This document shows positions 8,260 to 17,221 of a DNA stretch of 64,000 nucleotides, one piece after another (position 1 is the first letter of the stretch; each line of letters starts with the position of its first letter). The notes beneath the pieces were generated by a model, which saw only the letters and a program-made list of their open reading frames with translations, was not told where the DNA came from and ran no database searches. Both the position numbers and the translations under genes were made by a program. Source of the DNA: Enterobacter cancerogenus (GTDB taxonomy: Bacteria; Pseudomonadota; Gammaproteobacteria; Enterobacterales; Enterobacteriaceae). The stretch spans positions 60,104 through 124,103 of the forward strand of contig JRUP01000035.1 of NCBI GenBank assembly GCA_000773965.1. Direction: 5' to 3'.

Positions 8260-9654
8260 ATGCGCAAACCTATCAGACATCTGGCTGCGGCAAGCCTGTT
8301 GCTGGCCGGTGCCGTGCAGGCACAGGATGCTTCGCCGGATCTGGTCAAGCGAGGGGAATATCTGGCCACCGCCGGTGACTGCTCGGCCTGCCATCGCGAT
8401 CCGCACAGTGGCAAACCTTTCTCGGGCGGTTACGCGATTCAGTCACCGATGGGGATGATTTACGGCTCCAACATTACGCCGTCGAAAACCGCTGGGATTG
8501 GCAACTATAGCCTGGCGGATTTCACTGCGGTGATGCGCAAAGGCAAAGCACCGGGCAATCATTACCTCTATCCGGCGATGCCTTATACCTCATTTGCCGG
8601 ACTTTCAGATGAGGATATCCACGCACTTTATTCCTATCTGATGCTCGGCGTGCCAGCCGACGACCATCCGGCCCCTGAAACCGATCTGCCGTTCCCGTTC
8701 TCTTTCCGACCGGTGATGGCGATGTGGAATCTACTGTTCCTGGATAGCAAGGCCGTGCCGGGTAGCGATGCGGCCGCAGGCAGTGCAGAACGCGGCGAAT
8801 ATTTGGTGCGCACGCTGGCGCACTGCTCCACCTGCCATACCCCACGTAACGGCATGATGGCGGAACAGGGCGATCGCTTCCTGTCGGGCGGCAAGGTTGG
8901 CAGCTGGACAGCACCGAATATTACGCCAGATGCACAGGCGGGCATCGGTGACTGGAGCGAAGCGGAAATTGTCACCTATCTGCGCACCGGCGCGCTGCAC
9001 GGTAAAGCGATTGCCGCGGGTGAGATGGGCACCGCGGTGCAGAACTCGTTCTCGAAAATGCAGCAGAGCGATCTGGTGGCAATGGCGCACTACCTGAAAC
9101 AGGTGCCTGCGATTGGCGGCGCGGATCGTAAAGCCCCGTCGGTAGCACCGCAGGCTACACCGCTGTCGGCCATTGAAACCGGCATGAAAAATGAGATCAC
9201 CGATTATGTCTCCGGCGATGCGATGAGCGGGGCGCAACTGTACAACGGCGCCTGTGCCACCTGCCACGCCAGTGACGGGCGCGGAACCCACGATGCTCAG
9301 CGTTTCTATCCCTCGCTGGTGGGATCTTCAGCGGTGCTGTCAGACGATCCCGCCAACCTGATCATGACGATTGCGGAAGGGGTCGATCGCCAGACTGGCA
9401 ACGATCACGCCTTTATGCCGGAATTCCGCACCCAGTTTAGTCAGGCCGAACTGGCCAAAGTGGCGGATTACGTCTCAACCAACTTCGGCAATCCGCAGCA
9501 TGCGATTACGCCAGCTGATGTTGAGCAAACGCTGAAAGGCGAAAGCGGCAGCTGGCTGGTGCGATACGCGCATGCGTTAAGCATCATCGGTGGCGTCGTT
9601 GCGCTGCTGGTGATCGTGGGGGCGTTGATCCTTCTTCTGCGCCGCCGGAAATAA
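8260..9654 (+). CDS. Membrane-anchored triheme cytochrome c subunit of the FAD dehydrogenase
   Basis: This 464-residue cytochrome has a Sec signal peptide ending near AVQAQDA, three CxxCH heme-attachment sites (CSACH at 41-45, CSTCH at 189-193, CATCH at 332-336) and a C-terminal membrane anchor near residues 437-459 followed by LRRRK. It accepts electrons from the large subunit and reduces ubiquinone at the periplasmic face. The gene follows the large subunit after 2 nt. The three-domain layout equals that of gluconate, sorbitol and 2-ketogluconate dehydrogenase cytochromes, completing a standard three-subunit complex. Confidence 0.93.
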   Translation: MRKPIRHLAAASLLLAGAVQAQDASPDLVKRGEYLATAGDCSACHRDPHSGKPFSGGYAIQSPMGMIYGSNITPSKTAGIGNYSLADFTAVMRKGKAPGNHYLYPAMPYTSFAGLSDEDIHALYSYLMLGVPADDHPAPETDLPFPFSFRPVMAMWNLLFLDSKAVPGSDAAAGSAERGEYLVRTLAHCSTCHTPRNGMMAEQGDRFLSGGKVGSWTAPNITPDAQAGIGDWSEAEIVTYLRTGALHGKAIAAGEMGTAVQNSFSKMQQSDLVAMAHYLKQVPAIGGADRKAPSVAPQATPLSAIETGMKNEITDYVSGDAMSGAQLYNGACATCHASDGRGTHDAQRFYPSLVGSSAVLSDDPANLIMTIAEGVDRQTGNDHAFMPEFRTQFSQAELAKVADYVSTNFGNPQHAITPADVEQTLKGESGSWLVRYAHALSIIGGVVALLVIVGALILLLRRRK

Positions 9655-9659
9655 CTTTT

Positions 9660-9683
9660 ACGGGCGGCGTTGACGTCGCCCGT
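9660..9683 (+). other. Intercistronic hairpin
   Basis: A 10-bp stem (one G-U pair) with a TTGA loop lies between the cytochrome gene and the second HbpS-like gene. No T-tract follows, so it more likely tunes mRNA stability or partial termination than fully stops transcription. Confidence 0.45.
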
Positions 9684-9719
9684 ATTCATAACGGTATGAC
9701 CCTTTAAGGAGTAACTTCA

Positions 9720-10187
9720 ATGAAAAAGGCTTTATCCCTTGCGCTGTTGAGCGCCGCGTTGTTTGGTTCTGCTGCCGCGCATGCCACCCTGACGCAAACC
9801 ATTCTTTCTCAGGGCGATGCGCAGAAGCTGATCGCGGCCGCGCAGGAAAAAGCGCACGCGCTGAACGCCAACGTCTGTATTGCCGTGTTGGATCAGTCAG
9901 GCCAGCTGCTGGCATTTAACCGTATGGACAATGCACCGGTCGGCTGTATCGATTCCTCGATTCTGAAAGGTCGCGCGGCTGCGTTGTATCGCACGCCAAC
10001 AGACAAATATATGGATCGCGCCAACGGTAAAGAACCGGCTATCGCGACCTTACCGGGCGTCATTCCGCTCGGCGGCGGCTCACCGGTGGTGTGGCAGAAC
10101 AACACCATTGGTGCGGTGGGCGTCAGCGGTTCTGCTAACCCGAATGAAATCGCCATCGCCAAAGCAGCAAGCGACAGCTTTAAATAA
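9720..10187 (+). CDS. GlcG/HbpS-family heme-binding protein, exported (copy 2)
   Basis: This 155-residue protein has a signal peptide (MKKALSLALLSAALFGSAAAHA) and a GlcG/HbpS domain: VCIAVLDQSGQLLAFNRMDNA, then PLGGGSPVVW and GAVGVSG. It is the last gene of the sugar dehydrogenase operon, 65 nt after the cytochrome and past a hairpin, with AAGGAG upstream of its ATG. It has clearly diverged from copy 1 (different signal peptide and loops), so the two may bind different ligands or act at different steps. Confidence 0.85.
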   Translation: MKKALSLALLSAALFGSAAAHATLTQTILSQGDAQKLIAAAQEKAHALNANVCIAVLDQSGQLLAFNRMDNAPVGCIDSSILKGRAAALYRTPTDKYMDRANGKEPAIATLPGVIPLGGGSPVVWQNNTIGAVGVSGSANPNEIAIAKAASDSFK

Positions 10188-10243
10188 CGACGACGGTCAT
10201 TGCTCAAATATTCATGATGGAAAGGTGCACTTTGATGCACCGG

Positions 10244-10265
10244 CGGGCGGCCTGAAGGGCGCCCG
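10244..10265 (+). terminator. Probable terminator of the sugar dehydrogenase operon
   Basis: A GC-rich stem (10244-10249 with 10260-10265, extended by CC/GG past one mismatch) with a TGAA loop lies just after the last gene. There is no T-tract, so it may need Rho or act as a 3' stabiliser. Confidence 0.45.
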
Positions 10266-10310
10266 TGCAACACAACACCTCATTCAGTTCTCCTCCGACC
10301 TGCTCATCCA

Positions 10311-10337
10311 TCAAGTTCCTGCGCCGCGCGCCGATAG
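10311..10337 (+). promoter_or_regulatory. Sigma28 (FliA) promoter of the chemoreceptor gene
   Basis: TCAAGTTC at 10311-10318 and GCCGATAG at 10330-10337 are separated by exactly 11 nt. The FliA consensus is TAAAGTTT-N11-GCCGATAA, so matches are 6/8 and 7/8. The ATG lies about 78 nt downstream. Confidence 0.75.
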
Positions 10338-10414
10338 TCTCTACAGAGGGATGTAGGTGCACAGGGAGTGGTTCATTTTTTAACCGAAAAAGTGTCAACT
10401 CCAGGAGCGCCATA

Positions 10415-12352
10415 ATGGCCAAACACGCATCAAAGAAAACAATGAGCACCCGCACGCAGATGCTGCTGACGGGCGCCTTAACCATCACCCTCGGCTTTGC
10501 CGTCACCATCGGCGTGTTGAGCTGGCAGTCCAGCAACGAGCAAAAGTCACTGGCCGAAAACTATCTGCAGCAGATTGCACAAACCCAGGCACTGCAAATC
10601 CAGCAGGAGCTGAGCTATGCGCGAGACGTGGCGCATAACCTCGGCCACAGCCTGATAGCACTGCCAGCCGCAGGGATTCAGGATCGTAAAGTCGCCGATA
10701 AAGTCATGGAGTCGGCACTGCGCGATAACCCTGACTACCTGTCGATTTCAGTGGTCTTTGAAGAAAACGCCTTCGATGGCCGCGACGCCGAGTTCGCCAC
10801 CCAGCCAGGTGCTGCACCGAAGGGGCGTTATGCCTTCTTCGTCGATCGCGATCAGTCGGGCAATTTCAAGATGCACCCGCTAACCTCGATCTTTACACCG
10901 GGCCAGGGTGACTACTACCTGCTACCGCAGAAAAGTCAAAAAGACACACTAATTGAACCCTACAGCTATGCCTACAACGGTGTTCCCACACTGCTGACGT
11001 CCGTGGCGGCGCCGATTCTCAGCCAGGGGAAATTGTGGGGTGTTGTGACTTCAGATATTTCACTGGCCTCGCTGCAGGAGAAGGTGAATAAAATCAAACC
11101 CTGGGAAGGCGTGGGCTACGCCATGCTGCTGTCCAGCGCGGGTAATGTGGTGTCTTACCCGGATAAAAACCAAACCAGCAAAGCGTGGAAAGGCGATACC
11201 CATCACTACAGTTCAGATGTGATGGAACAGCATGACGCGATGCTGGGTGAAGATGCACTGGTCACCTGGCAACCGGTGGTGATCGGCAACAGCGATCAGA
11301 AATGGTATCTCGGGGTGGTCGCGCCGGTGAGCAAAGTGATGGCGGCGGCGCATCGTCAACTGGTCAACGCCGTGATCCTGATGATCATTAGCATTCTGGT
11401 GGTCTGCGCCCTGCTGGGGCTGTTATTCAGCCGTAAAGTACTGAAGCCGATCGGTGGCGAGCCACTGGAAGCCGCGACCATTGCGCTGGCGGTGGCTGAT
11501 GGCAAACTGGATAACGTCATCACCCTGAAAGGGCGCGATAACAGCAGCCTGTTCTATGCGCTACATACTATGCAAAACCAGCTGCGTGAGATTGTCGGGC
11601 AAATTCAGGACGCCAGTTCCTCCGTTCGTCAGGGCGCAGGCGAAATTGCCAGCGGTAACCTCAATCTGGCCTCGCGCACGGAAGAACAGGCGGCGGCACT
11701 GGAGCAAACCGCCGCCAGCATGGAGCAAATCACCGCCACAGTGAAACACAACGCCACTAATGCGCATCAGGCGACGGCGTTGACGGAAAACGCCACGCAA
11801 ATCGCCAGTCGTGGCGAATCGCTGGTGGGTGAAGTGGTACAGACCATGGCGCAAATCGATGACAGTGCGAAGAAGATTGGCGATATCACCGCCATCATCA
11901 ACAGCATCGCCTTCCAGACCAACATCCTCGCACTGAATGCGGCAGTGGAAGCGGCGCGTGCCGGTGAGCAGGGGCGTGGTTTCGCGGTGGTGGCTTCTGA
12001 AGTGCGTAATCTGGCGCAGCGCAGTGCTAACGCGGTGAAAGAGATTGCGGCGCTGATTGAGGAGTCGAGCCAGCGTGTCGGCAGCGGTGTTCAGCTGGTG
12101 CAGGACGCCGGTAAGACCATGCAGGAGATGACCCAGGCGGTGAATTCAGTGCGGACTATCATCGGTGAGATCGTGGTGGCATCCGATGAGCAGGCGCGCG
12201 GTATCAGCCAGGTCACCATCGCGGTGAATGAAATGGACGGGACCACGCAGCAGAACGCCGCGCTGGTGCAACAGATGTCTGCGGCCGCCAGTTCGCTGGA
12301 AGATCAGGCGGCACAACTGGCACAAACGGTGGGACGTTTTCAGTTGAGTTGA
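10415..12352 (+). CDS. Methyl-accepting chemotaxis protein with periplasmic dCache-type sensor
   Basis: This 645-residue receptor has TM1 near residues 15-36, a periplasmic region of about 280 residues with dCache-like features, TM2 near 316-338, a HAMP segment and a signalling domain. The signalling hairpin tip has the conserved block [34 protein letters not shown]. The tail ends RFQLS and lacks the NWETF-type CheR/CheB tether. The ATG at 10415 is chosen because AGGAG lies 7 nt upstream; a more upstream GTG would add a non-family extension. A sigma28-type promoter precedes it, placing it in the flagellar regulon. The ligand is unknown; the neighbouring sugar oxidation genes suggest but do not prove a sugar acid. 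Confidence 0.92.
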   Translation: MAKHASKKTMSTRTQMLLTGALTITLGFAVTIGVLSWQSSNEQKSLAENYLQQIAQTQALQIQQELSYARDVAHNLGHSLIALPAAGIQDRKVADKVMESALRDNPDYLSISVVFEENAFDGRDAEFATQPGAAPKGRYAFFVDRDQSGNFKMHPLTSIFTPGQGDYYLLPQKSQKDTLIEPYSYAYNGVPTLLTSVAAPILSQGKLWGVVTSDISLASLQEKVNKIKPWEGVGYAMLLSSAGNVVSYPDKNQTSKAWKGDTHHYSSDVMEQHDAMLGEDALVTWQPVVIGNSDQKWYLGVVAPVSKVMAAAHRQLVNAVILMIISILVVCALLGLLFSRKVLKPIGGEPLEAATIALAVADGKLDNVITLKGRDNSSLFYALHTMQNQLREIVGQIQDASSSVRQGAGEIASGNLNLASRTEEQAAALEQTAASMEQITATVKHNATNAHQATALTENATQIASRGESLVGEVVQTMAQIDDSAKKIGDITAIINSIAFQTNILALNAAVEAARAGEQGRGFAVVASEVRNLAQRSANAVKEIAALIEESSQRVGSGVQLVQDAGKTMQEMTQAVNSVRTIIGEIVVASDEQARGISQVTIAVNEMDGTTQQNAALVQQMSAAASSLEDQAAQLAQTVGRFQLS

Positions 12353-12379
12353 GCCAGCCGTCTGCGTTGAAGACCTTGT

Positions 12380-12420
12380 CACAACGGGCCGCGCCTTATA
12401 ACGTAAGGCGCGGCCTTGTG
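12380..12420 (+). terminator. Strong hairpin terminator after the chemoreceptor
   Basis: A perfect 12-bp GC-rich stem (12387-12398 with 12404-12415) with a 5-nt loop is extended by an outer CACAA/TTGTG pairing. Confidence 0.75.
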
Positions 12421-12466
12421 CTATTTGCTCATGGCCGACAATGACTTCCACACATCGGGAACCCTC

Positions 12467-12820
12467 ATGAATCGCCAGCAACTGTTCGAACACATCAGCC
12501 GAACCTACCAAATTGAACCCGACTATCCGTGGAAAAAACACAGTGAATACGCGGTGCTGCGGCATCCGCGCCACCGTAAATGGTTTGCGCTGGTGTTCCC
12601 GCTGGAGAGCCACAAACTCGGCTTGGACGCAGGCCCGGTGGTTCAGGTGATGAATATCAAAACTCGTCCCGAACTCACCGGCTCTCTGCGCCAGCAGCAC
12701 GGCGTCTATCCGGCTTATCACATGAACAAAGAGCACTGGATCAGCCTGACACTGGAAAACGGCTTGCCGGATAGCGAGATCATTGCGTTGCTGGATGAGA
12801 GCTTTAGCTTAACGTTTTAG
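12467..12820 (+). CDS. MmcQ/YjbR family protein
   Basis: This 117-residue protein matches the MmcQ/YjbR family, small alpha/beta CyaY-like folds about 118 residues long. Characteristic blocks are TYQIEPDYPW, HRKWFALVFPLE, KTRPELTGSLRQQHGVYPAYHMNKEHWISL and LPDSEIIALLDESF. The ATG at 12467 gives the family length; an upstream in-frame start would add 17 odd residues. The 3' end overlaps the convergent methyltransferase gene by 17 bp. Its biochemical role is not known; DNA binding has been proposed for the family. Confidence 0.85.
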   Translation: MNRQQLFEHISRTYQIEPDYPWKKHSEYAVLRHPRHRKWFALVFPLESHKLGLDAGPVVQVMNIKTRPELTGSLRQQHGVYPAYHMNKEHWISLTLENGLPDSEIIALLDESFSLTF

Positions 12821-13802
12821 GCTTTCGCGCCACGATGACATCGAGCGGCGACATTGGGAAGGGTTGCATCCGCTGAACGCGCTCAATATCAAATCCTGCC
12901 TGCTGCAATTCCTCGCACAACACACCCTCATTCGTGACGTTGTAACCTCGCATCATTAACGGGGTAAAGAATGGCAGCACCTGCCGTGCTTCCTCTGGCT
13001 GCTCAGGGACTTCTGCATGGGCGCTGAGCAGCAATCCGCCTGGTTTTAAGCGTGTGAACCACTCGCGCAGCATCGCCTGTCTGTCCGCCATAAAATAAAG
13101 AAACGATGAACTCCAGATAATGTCCACCTGACGCCCTTCAGGCAATTTCGCCAGCGCGCAACCGCGATCGCTCAGGCCGGCTTTTTCGATGTTGCGCTGT
13201 GCCACGGTGGCGGTTTGAGGCAGGTCGAGCACGATCACCGAAAGCTGCGGAAAGCGTTGCGCTAACGCAATGCTGATCAACCCCGGACCGCCACCCATAT
13301 CCAGCAGTAGCGCCGGACGCTGAAAATCAGCCAGGGTATCAGCGATTGCGCAGGCGGTGTCCGCGCTCAGCGCACGCTGTTCCTGGGCGATTTGATGCAA
13401 GGCGGCATCCGCCCACGCGGTATCGATTCGCAAAGGATCCTGCCAGCCGGGTTCGGCCTGCGTCAGCAGTTGTGGCAACCGCTGAGCGAACTGCTGTAGC
13501 ACCTGATGACGATAGCGCCAGGCGTCACCGATATAGCGGCGACTGTCGTGACACAGATAAGTATGGACATCGGGTGCCAGCACAAAGCAGTCAGCTTCAT
13601 GCGTTAACAGTTCGGTGCTCCATAACAGGCGTAACAGATGATAGGTCTGATGCGGCTGCCAGTCATAATGTTGAGCGACTTGCGCAGCCGTTGCAGGTAA
13701 CGCCAGAAAATCAAACAAGCGGTGTTCAAATGCCAATGCCACCGCGCCGTTGAGGGCGTGCTGAGCCAGCAGATGATCGAGGGTAGGAAGCGGTGAACGC
13801 AT
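12804..13802 (-). CDS. SAM-dependent class I methyltransferase, O-methyltransferase type
   Basis: This 332-residue protein has an N-terminal winged-helix/dimerisation part of about 140 residues with a helical pattern like small-molecule O-methyltransferases, then a Rossmann fold with the SAM-binding motif LLLDMGGGPGLISIALAQRF and the acidic loop VIVLDLP. IIWSSSFLYFM corresponds to motif IV. The ATG at 13802 has AGGAG 7 nt upstream; the longer frame to 13832 has no such site. It is divergent from an AraC regulator 109 bp away that may control it. Substrate unknown. Confidence 0.82.
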   Translation of the reverse strand: MRSPLPTLDHLLAQHALNGAVALAFEHRLFDFLALPATAAQVAQHYDWQPHQTYHLLRLLWSTELLTHEADCFVLAPDVHTYLCHDSRRYIGDAWRYRHQVLQQFAQRLPQLLTQAEPGWQDPLRIDTAWADAALHQIAQEQRALSADTACAIADTLADFQRPALLLDMGGGPGLISIALAQRFPQLSVIVLDLPQTATVAQRNIEKAGLSDRGCALAKLPEGRQVDIIWSSSFLYFMADRQAMLREWFTRLKPGGLLLSAHAEVPEQPEEARQVLPFFTPLMMRGYNVTNEGVLCEELQQAGFDIERVQRMQPFPMSPLDVIVARKPKTLS

Positions 13803-13911
13803 GGCAATCTCCTGAACAGGTAACGTGAACATCAGACTAGCCTTTGGCGTAAATGCAATTTATTCTCATTTGTCTGCAAGGCGGTGATTTAACTCTGCGA
13901 AAGGAGAAAGG

Positions 13912-14754
13912 ATGCAAAAGCCTGGTGAAATGCGTGTGCGCCAGCATCAACTGTCACGAGAGATGCGCATGGTGCAATCGGATTACTGGCCCGTGCAGGC
14001 ACTCTGCGAGTCTTCACAACCCGCTAACGAGCAGCCACAGCTGGTGCTGACTTTTGGTCTGCAGGGAGAATCGCGCTTTCGGGAAAGCAACGGACGTGAG
14101 ATCGCTTTCAGTGCCGGCCATCTCACCGTGACCAGTTTTCAGGCCAGCCAGGGCGAGCGTTTGTATCGCGCGGGTGAGCGGGTGCAGCAGGTGCGCCTGA
14201 TTCTCAGTGCGGCGAATGTGCGCCACTATTTTGGTGAACAGGCTGCAGAAGGATTGTTACAGCCTCAGCTTAAGCGCCACCTTTTTAGCCGTTTCGGCCA
14301 CGCCACCGCGGCGCAACTCAGCCAGGTGCATGAGGATCCGTTGTTACTGGAAATTCAGGCGCTCAGCCTGTTGGCGTTGCATCGTCATCAGCTTCAACCC
14401 ACTACTACTCAGAACAAGCTACATCCTCAAATGGTTGAACGGCTGGAACAGGCACGCGACTGGATGCGCAATCATCTGGCTGATGCTTTCTCGCTGAGTG
14501 CGCTGGCGCTGGCGGCAGGGTTAAGTGACTACCAGTTGAAAACAGGGTTCCAGCAGCATTTTCACTGCACGCCTGGCGCGATGTTGTTGCAGATGCGCAT
14601 GGAGCACGCGCATCGCTTGCTGGAACAGGGATTTCAGGTGGCTCAGGCGGCATGGCAGGTGGGATATCAACATCCGCGCAATTTCAGCGTCGCGTTTCAA
14701 CGCTATTTTGGACGCCCGGCCAGTGCGATTACCGGGCGCAGAAAGCAGGATTAG
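13912..14754 (+). CDS. AraC-family transcriptional regulator
   Basis: This 280-residue regulator has a divergent N-terminal sensor domain and a C-terminal AraC/XylS DNA-binding domain (about residues 175-278). The two helix-turn-helix units are visible as AFSLSALALAAGLSDYQLKTGFQ and QVAQAAWQVGYQHPRNFSVAF, followed by FGRPASA. AAAGGAGAAAGG precedes the ATG. It is divergent from the methyltransferase gene and its 3' end overlaps cybB by 4 bp. The methyltransferase is its most likely target. Confidence 0.85.
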   Translation: MQKPGEMRVRQHQLSREMRMVQSDYWPVQALCESSQPANEQPQLVLTFGLQGESRFRESNGREIAFSAGHLTVTSFQASQGERLYRAGERVQQVRLILSAANVRHYFGEQAAEGLLQPQLKRHLFSRFGHATAAQLSQVHEDPLLLEIQALSLLALHRHQLQPTTTQNKLHPQMVERLEQARDWMRNHLADAFSLSALALAAGLSDYQLKTGFQQHFHCTPGAMLLQMRMEHAHRLLEQGFQVAQAAWQVGYQHPRNFSVAFQRYFGRPASAITGRRKQD

Positions 14755-15290
14755 CGTGAACGACGAGACGGCATCATGCGCAGTAAGGTGTTGTCTTTGA
14801 ATAAATAATGATGCGCCAGTGCCGCAACGGCATGAATACCAATCAGCCAGTAGCCGTAAGGGGCGAGTGTTTCATGCCAGTCTGCAATGCTGTCAGCAAA
14901 ATCAGGATCGGGATCGCCGCTCACCGGCATCGGAATACCAAAAATCCACCAGGTGCGACCCATATAGAAGCGCGACAAAATGCCGAGGATCGGCAACACA
15001 ATAAAGAACAGGTAGATCGCCAGATGCATCAGGTGCGCGAGGCCGGTTTGCCAGTGTGGCGGTTTAGGGACTATCGCCGGGCTGCGATGACGAAAACGCA
15101 GAATGACGCGTGACAGCATCAGCACCAGCACACAACTCCCTGCGCTGAAATGACCAATGATCATGGCAAAGCCCTGCCAGGATCCGCGCGTCGCTAATCC
15201 GCGAAATTCCATGGTGCAATAGGCCGTGACGACCAGCAAGAAAGTCAGCCAGTGGAGAAAAATCTGCGAAGGGGCGTATTTGGTGCTCAT
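14751..15290 (-). CDS. cybB: Cytochrome b561
   Basis: This 179-residue inner-membrane di-heme cytochrome is close to E. coli CybB (176 residues): FLHWLTFLLVVTAYCTMEFRG, PKPPHWQTGLAHLMHLAIY, DWHETLAPYGYWLIG and the terminal HHYLFKDNTLLRMMP are all shared blocks. The four membrane helices carry the conserved heme-ligand His residues. CybB reduces or oxidises ubiquinone and can act as a superoxide oxidase. The ATG at 15290 gives the family N-terminus (E. coli has MENKYS); an ATG one codon upstream is equally possible. Confidence 0.92.
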   Translation of the reverse strand: MSTKYAPSQIFLHWLTFLLVVTAYCTMEFRGLATRGSWQGFAMIIGHFSAGSCVLVLMLSRVILRFRHRSPAIVPKPPHWQTGLAHLMHLAIYLFFIVLPILGILSRFYMGRTWWIFGIPMPVSGDPDPDFADSIADWHETLAPYGYWLIGIHAVAALAHHYLFKDNTLLRMMPSRRSR

Positions 15291-15383
15291 CATGTATTCC
15301 ATCAAAAGGCGTAGCAGAAGCGCTAACATAGCGGAAAGCGTACTGAATTAATTCATATTTTGACACATCCTCCGACGAAATGC

Positions 15384-15878
15384 TTACCGCTGGGCTTCCG
15401 ATGCCTGCATCAGTTGGCTGAGTAAAGACTGCAGTTGCTGTTGCTGATCAGCACTTAACGTTGCCAGTTGATCACGCTGCGTCTCAGTATGAACCAGCAG
15501 GGCTTGCTCAATCTTCTCACGACCGGCATCGGTTAAGGCAACCAGCATGCTGCGTTTATCCTCAGGGTCGGCCACGCGTTCAATGGCTCCCACCTCCTCA
15601 AGACGATTGAGCCGATTGGTCATTGCGCCAGAAGTAATCAGCAGCGATTTGTACAACTGCGTGGGTGAAAGGCAATAGGGAGGGCCCGCACGACGCAACG
15701 TAGCGAGCACATCAAACTCCCCATCGCGAAAATGGAAAGGAGCCAGTGCCTCCGCGCGCCGGATGGCGAGGTGCTTCATGATGCGCAACATGCGGCCAAA
15801 TATCGCCATTGAGGAGGCATCCAACTCCGGCATGGCGTTGGCCCACTGCTCGATAACAAAATCAACGTGGTCGGTCAT
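15384..15878 (-). CDS. MarR-family transcriptional regulator
   Basis: This 164-residue protein has a winged helix: FDVLATLRRAGPPYCLSPTQLYKSLL, the recognition helix SGAMTNRLNRLEEVGAIERV and the wing DPEDKRSMLVALTDAGR. It is preceded by GAGGGGAAAT. It is divergent from a CynX/NimT-type transporter, with a perfect 26-bp palindrome between them. Repression of both genes until a small aromatic or other drug-like ligand binds is the usual arrangement for this family. Confidence 0.9.
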   Translation of the reverse strand: MTDHVDFVIEQWANAMPELDASSMAIFGRMLRIMKHLAIRRAEALAPFHFRDGEFDVLATLRRAGPPYCLSPTQLYKSLLITSGAMTNRLNRLEEVGAIERVADPEDKRSMLVALTDAGREKIEQALLVHTETQRDQLATLSADQQQQLQSLLSQLMQASEAQR

Positions 15879-15929
15879 ATTTCCCCTCGAATGTGTTGCT
15901 TAGTGCGCATCCCTCTATCGAAATGCCGC

Positions 15930-15955
15930 AAAGTATCTTAACGTTAAGATACTTT
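15930..15955. promoter_or_regulatory. Perfect 26-bp palindromic operator, probably for the MarR regulator
   Basis: The half-site AAAGTATCTTAAC (15930-15942) is followed directly by its exact reverse complement (15943-15955). It lies between the divergent marR-type and MFS start codons, 51 bp from the first and 21 bp from the second. Length and position suit a MarR dimer. Confidence 0.75.
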
Positions 15956-15976
15956 CGACGCACATGGAGATGCAAA

Positions 15977-17134
15977 GTGACTCGTACCTTACCTGCTTTA
16001 GGCATGTTTGCTTTACTGGTTTTCATCATCGCACTGAATTTACGCCCGATCATGGCCGCCATCGGACCGTTGTTTCCGCTACTGCAACGCGAATCCCACT
16101 TCAACGCCACGCAACTCAGTTTACTCACCACCTTGCCGGTGGTGATGATGGGGCTGTCTGCCCTGGCGGGGCCGTGGTTGCTGCGTTGCGTTGGTGAGGT
16201 TCGCGGCATCGCCGCCGGTTTGATTCTTTTGGCGTTAGCTTGCCTTGTGCGCGGTGCTGTCCCAACAGCTGAGATGCTGATTGCCAGTGCGCTGGTGGCG
16301 GGCATTGGCATAGGCTTAATTCAGGCCTTGATGCCTGCGCTGATTAAACGGCACTTTGCTGCACAGGCCGGCACGCTAATGGCACTGTTTACTACCGGAA
16401 TTATGGCGGGTGCAGCGCTGGCAGCCGCAACGGCCGCCCCGTTGGCGGATGCGCAGGGGTTGGGCATGGCACTTGCCATACCCGTTGTGCCCGCGATTGC
16501 TGCGGTACTGCTATGGTTAATCACGTTGCGCAATATCGTTCCCGCTGCTCACGTTCAGCGTGCTAAAACTGCGCGAACGGGCCGTACCTGGTTACTCATG
16601 GTGTTCTTCGGAATTGGTACGGGGGCTTACACGCTGGTATTAGCCTGGCTACCGCCGTTTTATATGCAGCATGGCTGGACGCCGCAGCACAGCGGCTATG
16701 TGCTCGGTGCACTGACGCTAACGGAAGTGGTGGCGGGCTTTATCGTGTCGGGCTTGATCCATCGCTTCCGTGACCGCCGTTTTCCGTTGCTGCTGGTGCT
16801 GACCTCCCTGCTGCTGGGATTAATCAGCCTGATGTGGCTGGGCGGTGCGCTGGCCTGGTTGCCCACTGTGCTGCTCGGATTGGGGATTGGTGCGCTATTT
16901 CCGCTGTCACTGATTGTGACGCTTGATCATGCGCATTCCCCTGAAGAGGCGGCGGGATTGTTATCCTTTGTGCAAGGCGGCGGCTATTTGCTGGCAGCAT
17001 TGATGCCACTGATTGCCGGCATCGTCCGCGATCGTGCCGACTCACTGGATAGCGCATGGGCCATCATGAGCGTCGGAGTGGTGGTTTTAATGGTGATGGC
17101 ATTGTGTTTTAAACCTCACCTGACGCAGGGATAA
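15977..17134 (+). CDS. CynX/NimT-family MFS transporter
   Basis: This 385-residue transporter has about 12 membrane segments and matches the CynX/NimT branch of MFS (cyanate/nitroimidazole type): VFIIALNLRPIMAAIGPLFPLLQ at the start, IGIGLIQALMPALIKRHF in TM3-4 and GLGIGALFPLSLIVTLDHA in TM9-10. The start is GTG at 15977, giving the family length of about 384; the frame is open further upstream but would run through the operator palindrome. It probably exports a toxic compound or takes up a small anion under MarR control. Confidence 0.85.
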   Translation: MTRTLPALGMFALLVFIIALNLRPIMAAIGPLFPLLQRESHFNATQLSLLTTLPVVMMGLSALAGPWLLRCVGEVRGIAAGLILLALACLVRGAVPTAEMLIASALVAGIGIGLIQALMPALIKRHFAAQAGTLMALFTTGIMAGAALAAATAAPLADAQGLGMALAIPVVPAIAAVLLWLITLRNIVPAAHVQRAKTARTGRTWLLMVFFGIGTGAYTLVLAWLPPFYMQHGWTPQHSGYVLGALTLTEVVAGFIVSGLIHRFRDRRFPLLLVLTSLLLGLISLMWLGGALAWLPTVLLGLGIGALFPLSLIVTLDHAHSPEEAAGLLSFVQGGGYLLAALMPLIAGIVRDRADSLDSAWAIMSVGVVVLMVMALCFKPHLTQG

Positions 17135-17221
17135 TGACGGTATGAAACGGTTGAATCGATATATATCTTGTTTTATAACGCCTGCCTGACTCTTCTATGT
17201 CCATCAAAAGGAAATGACCAC

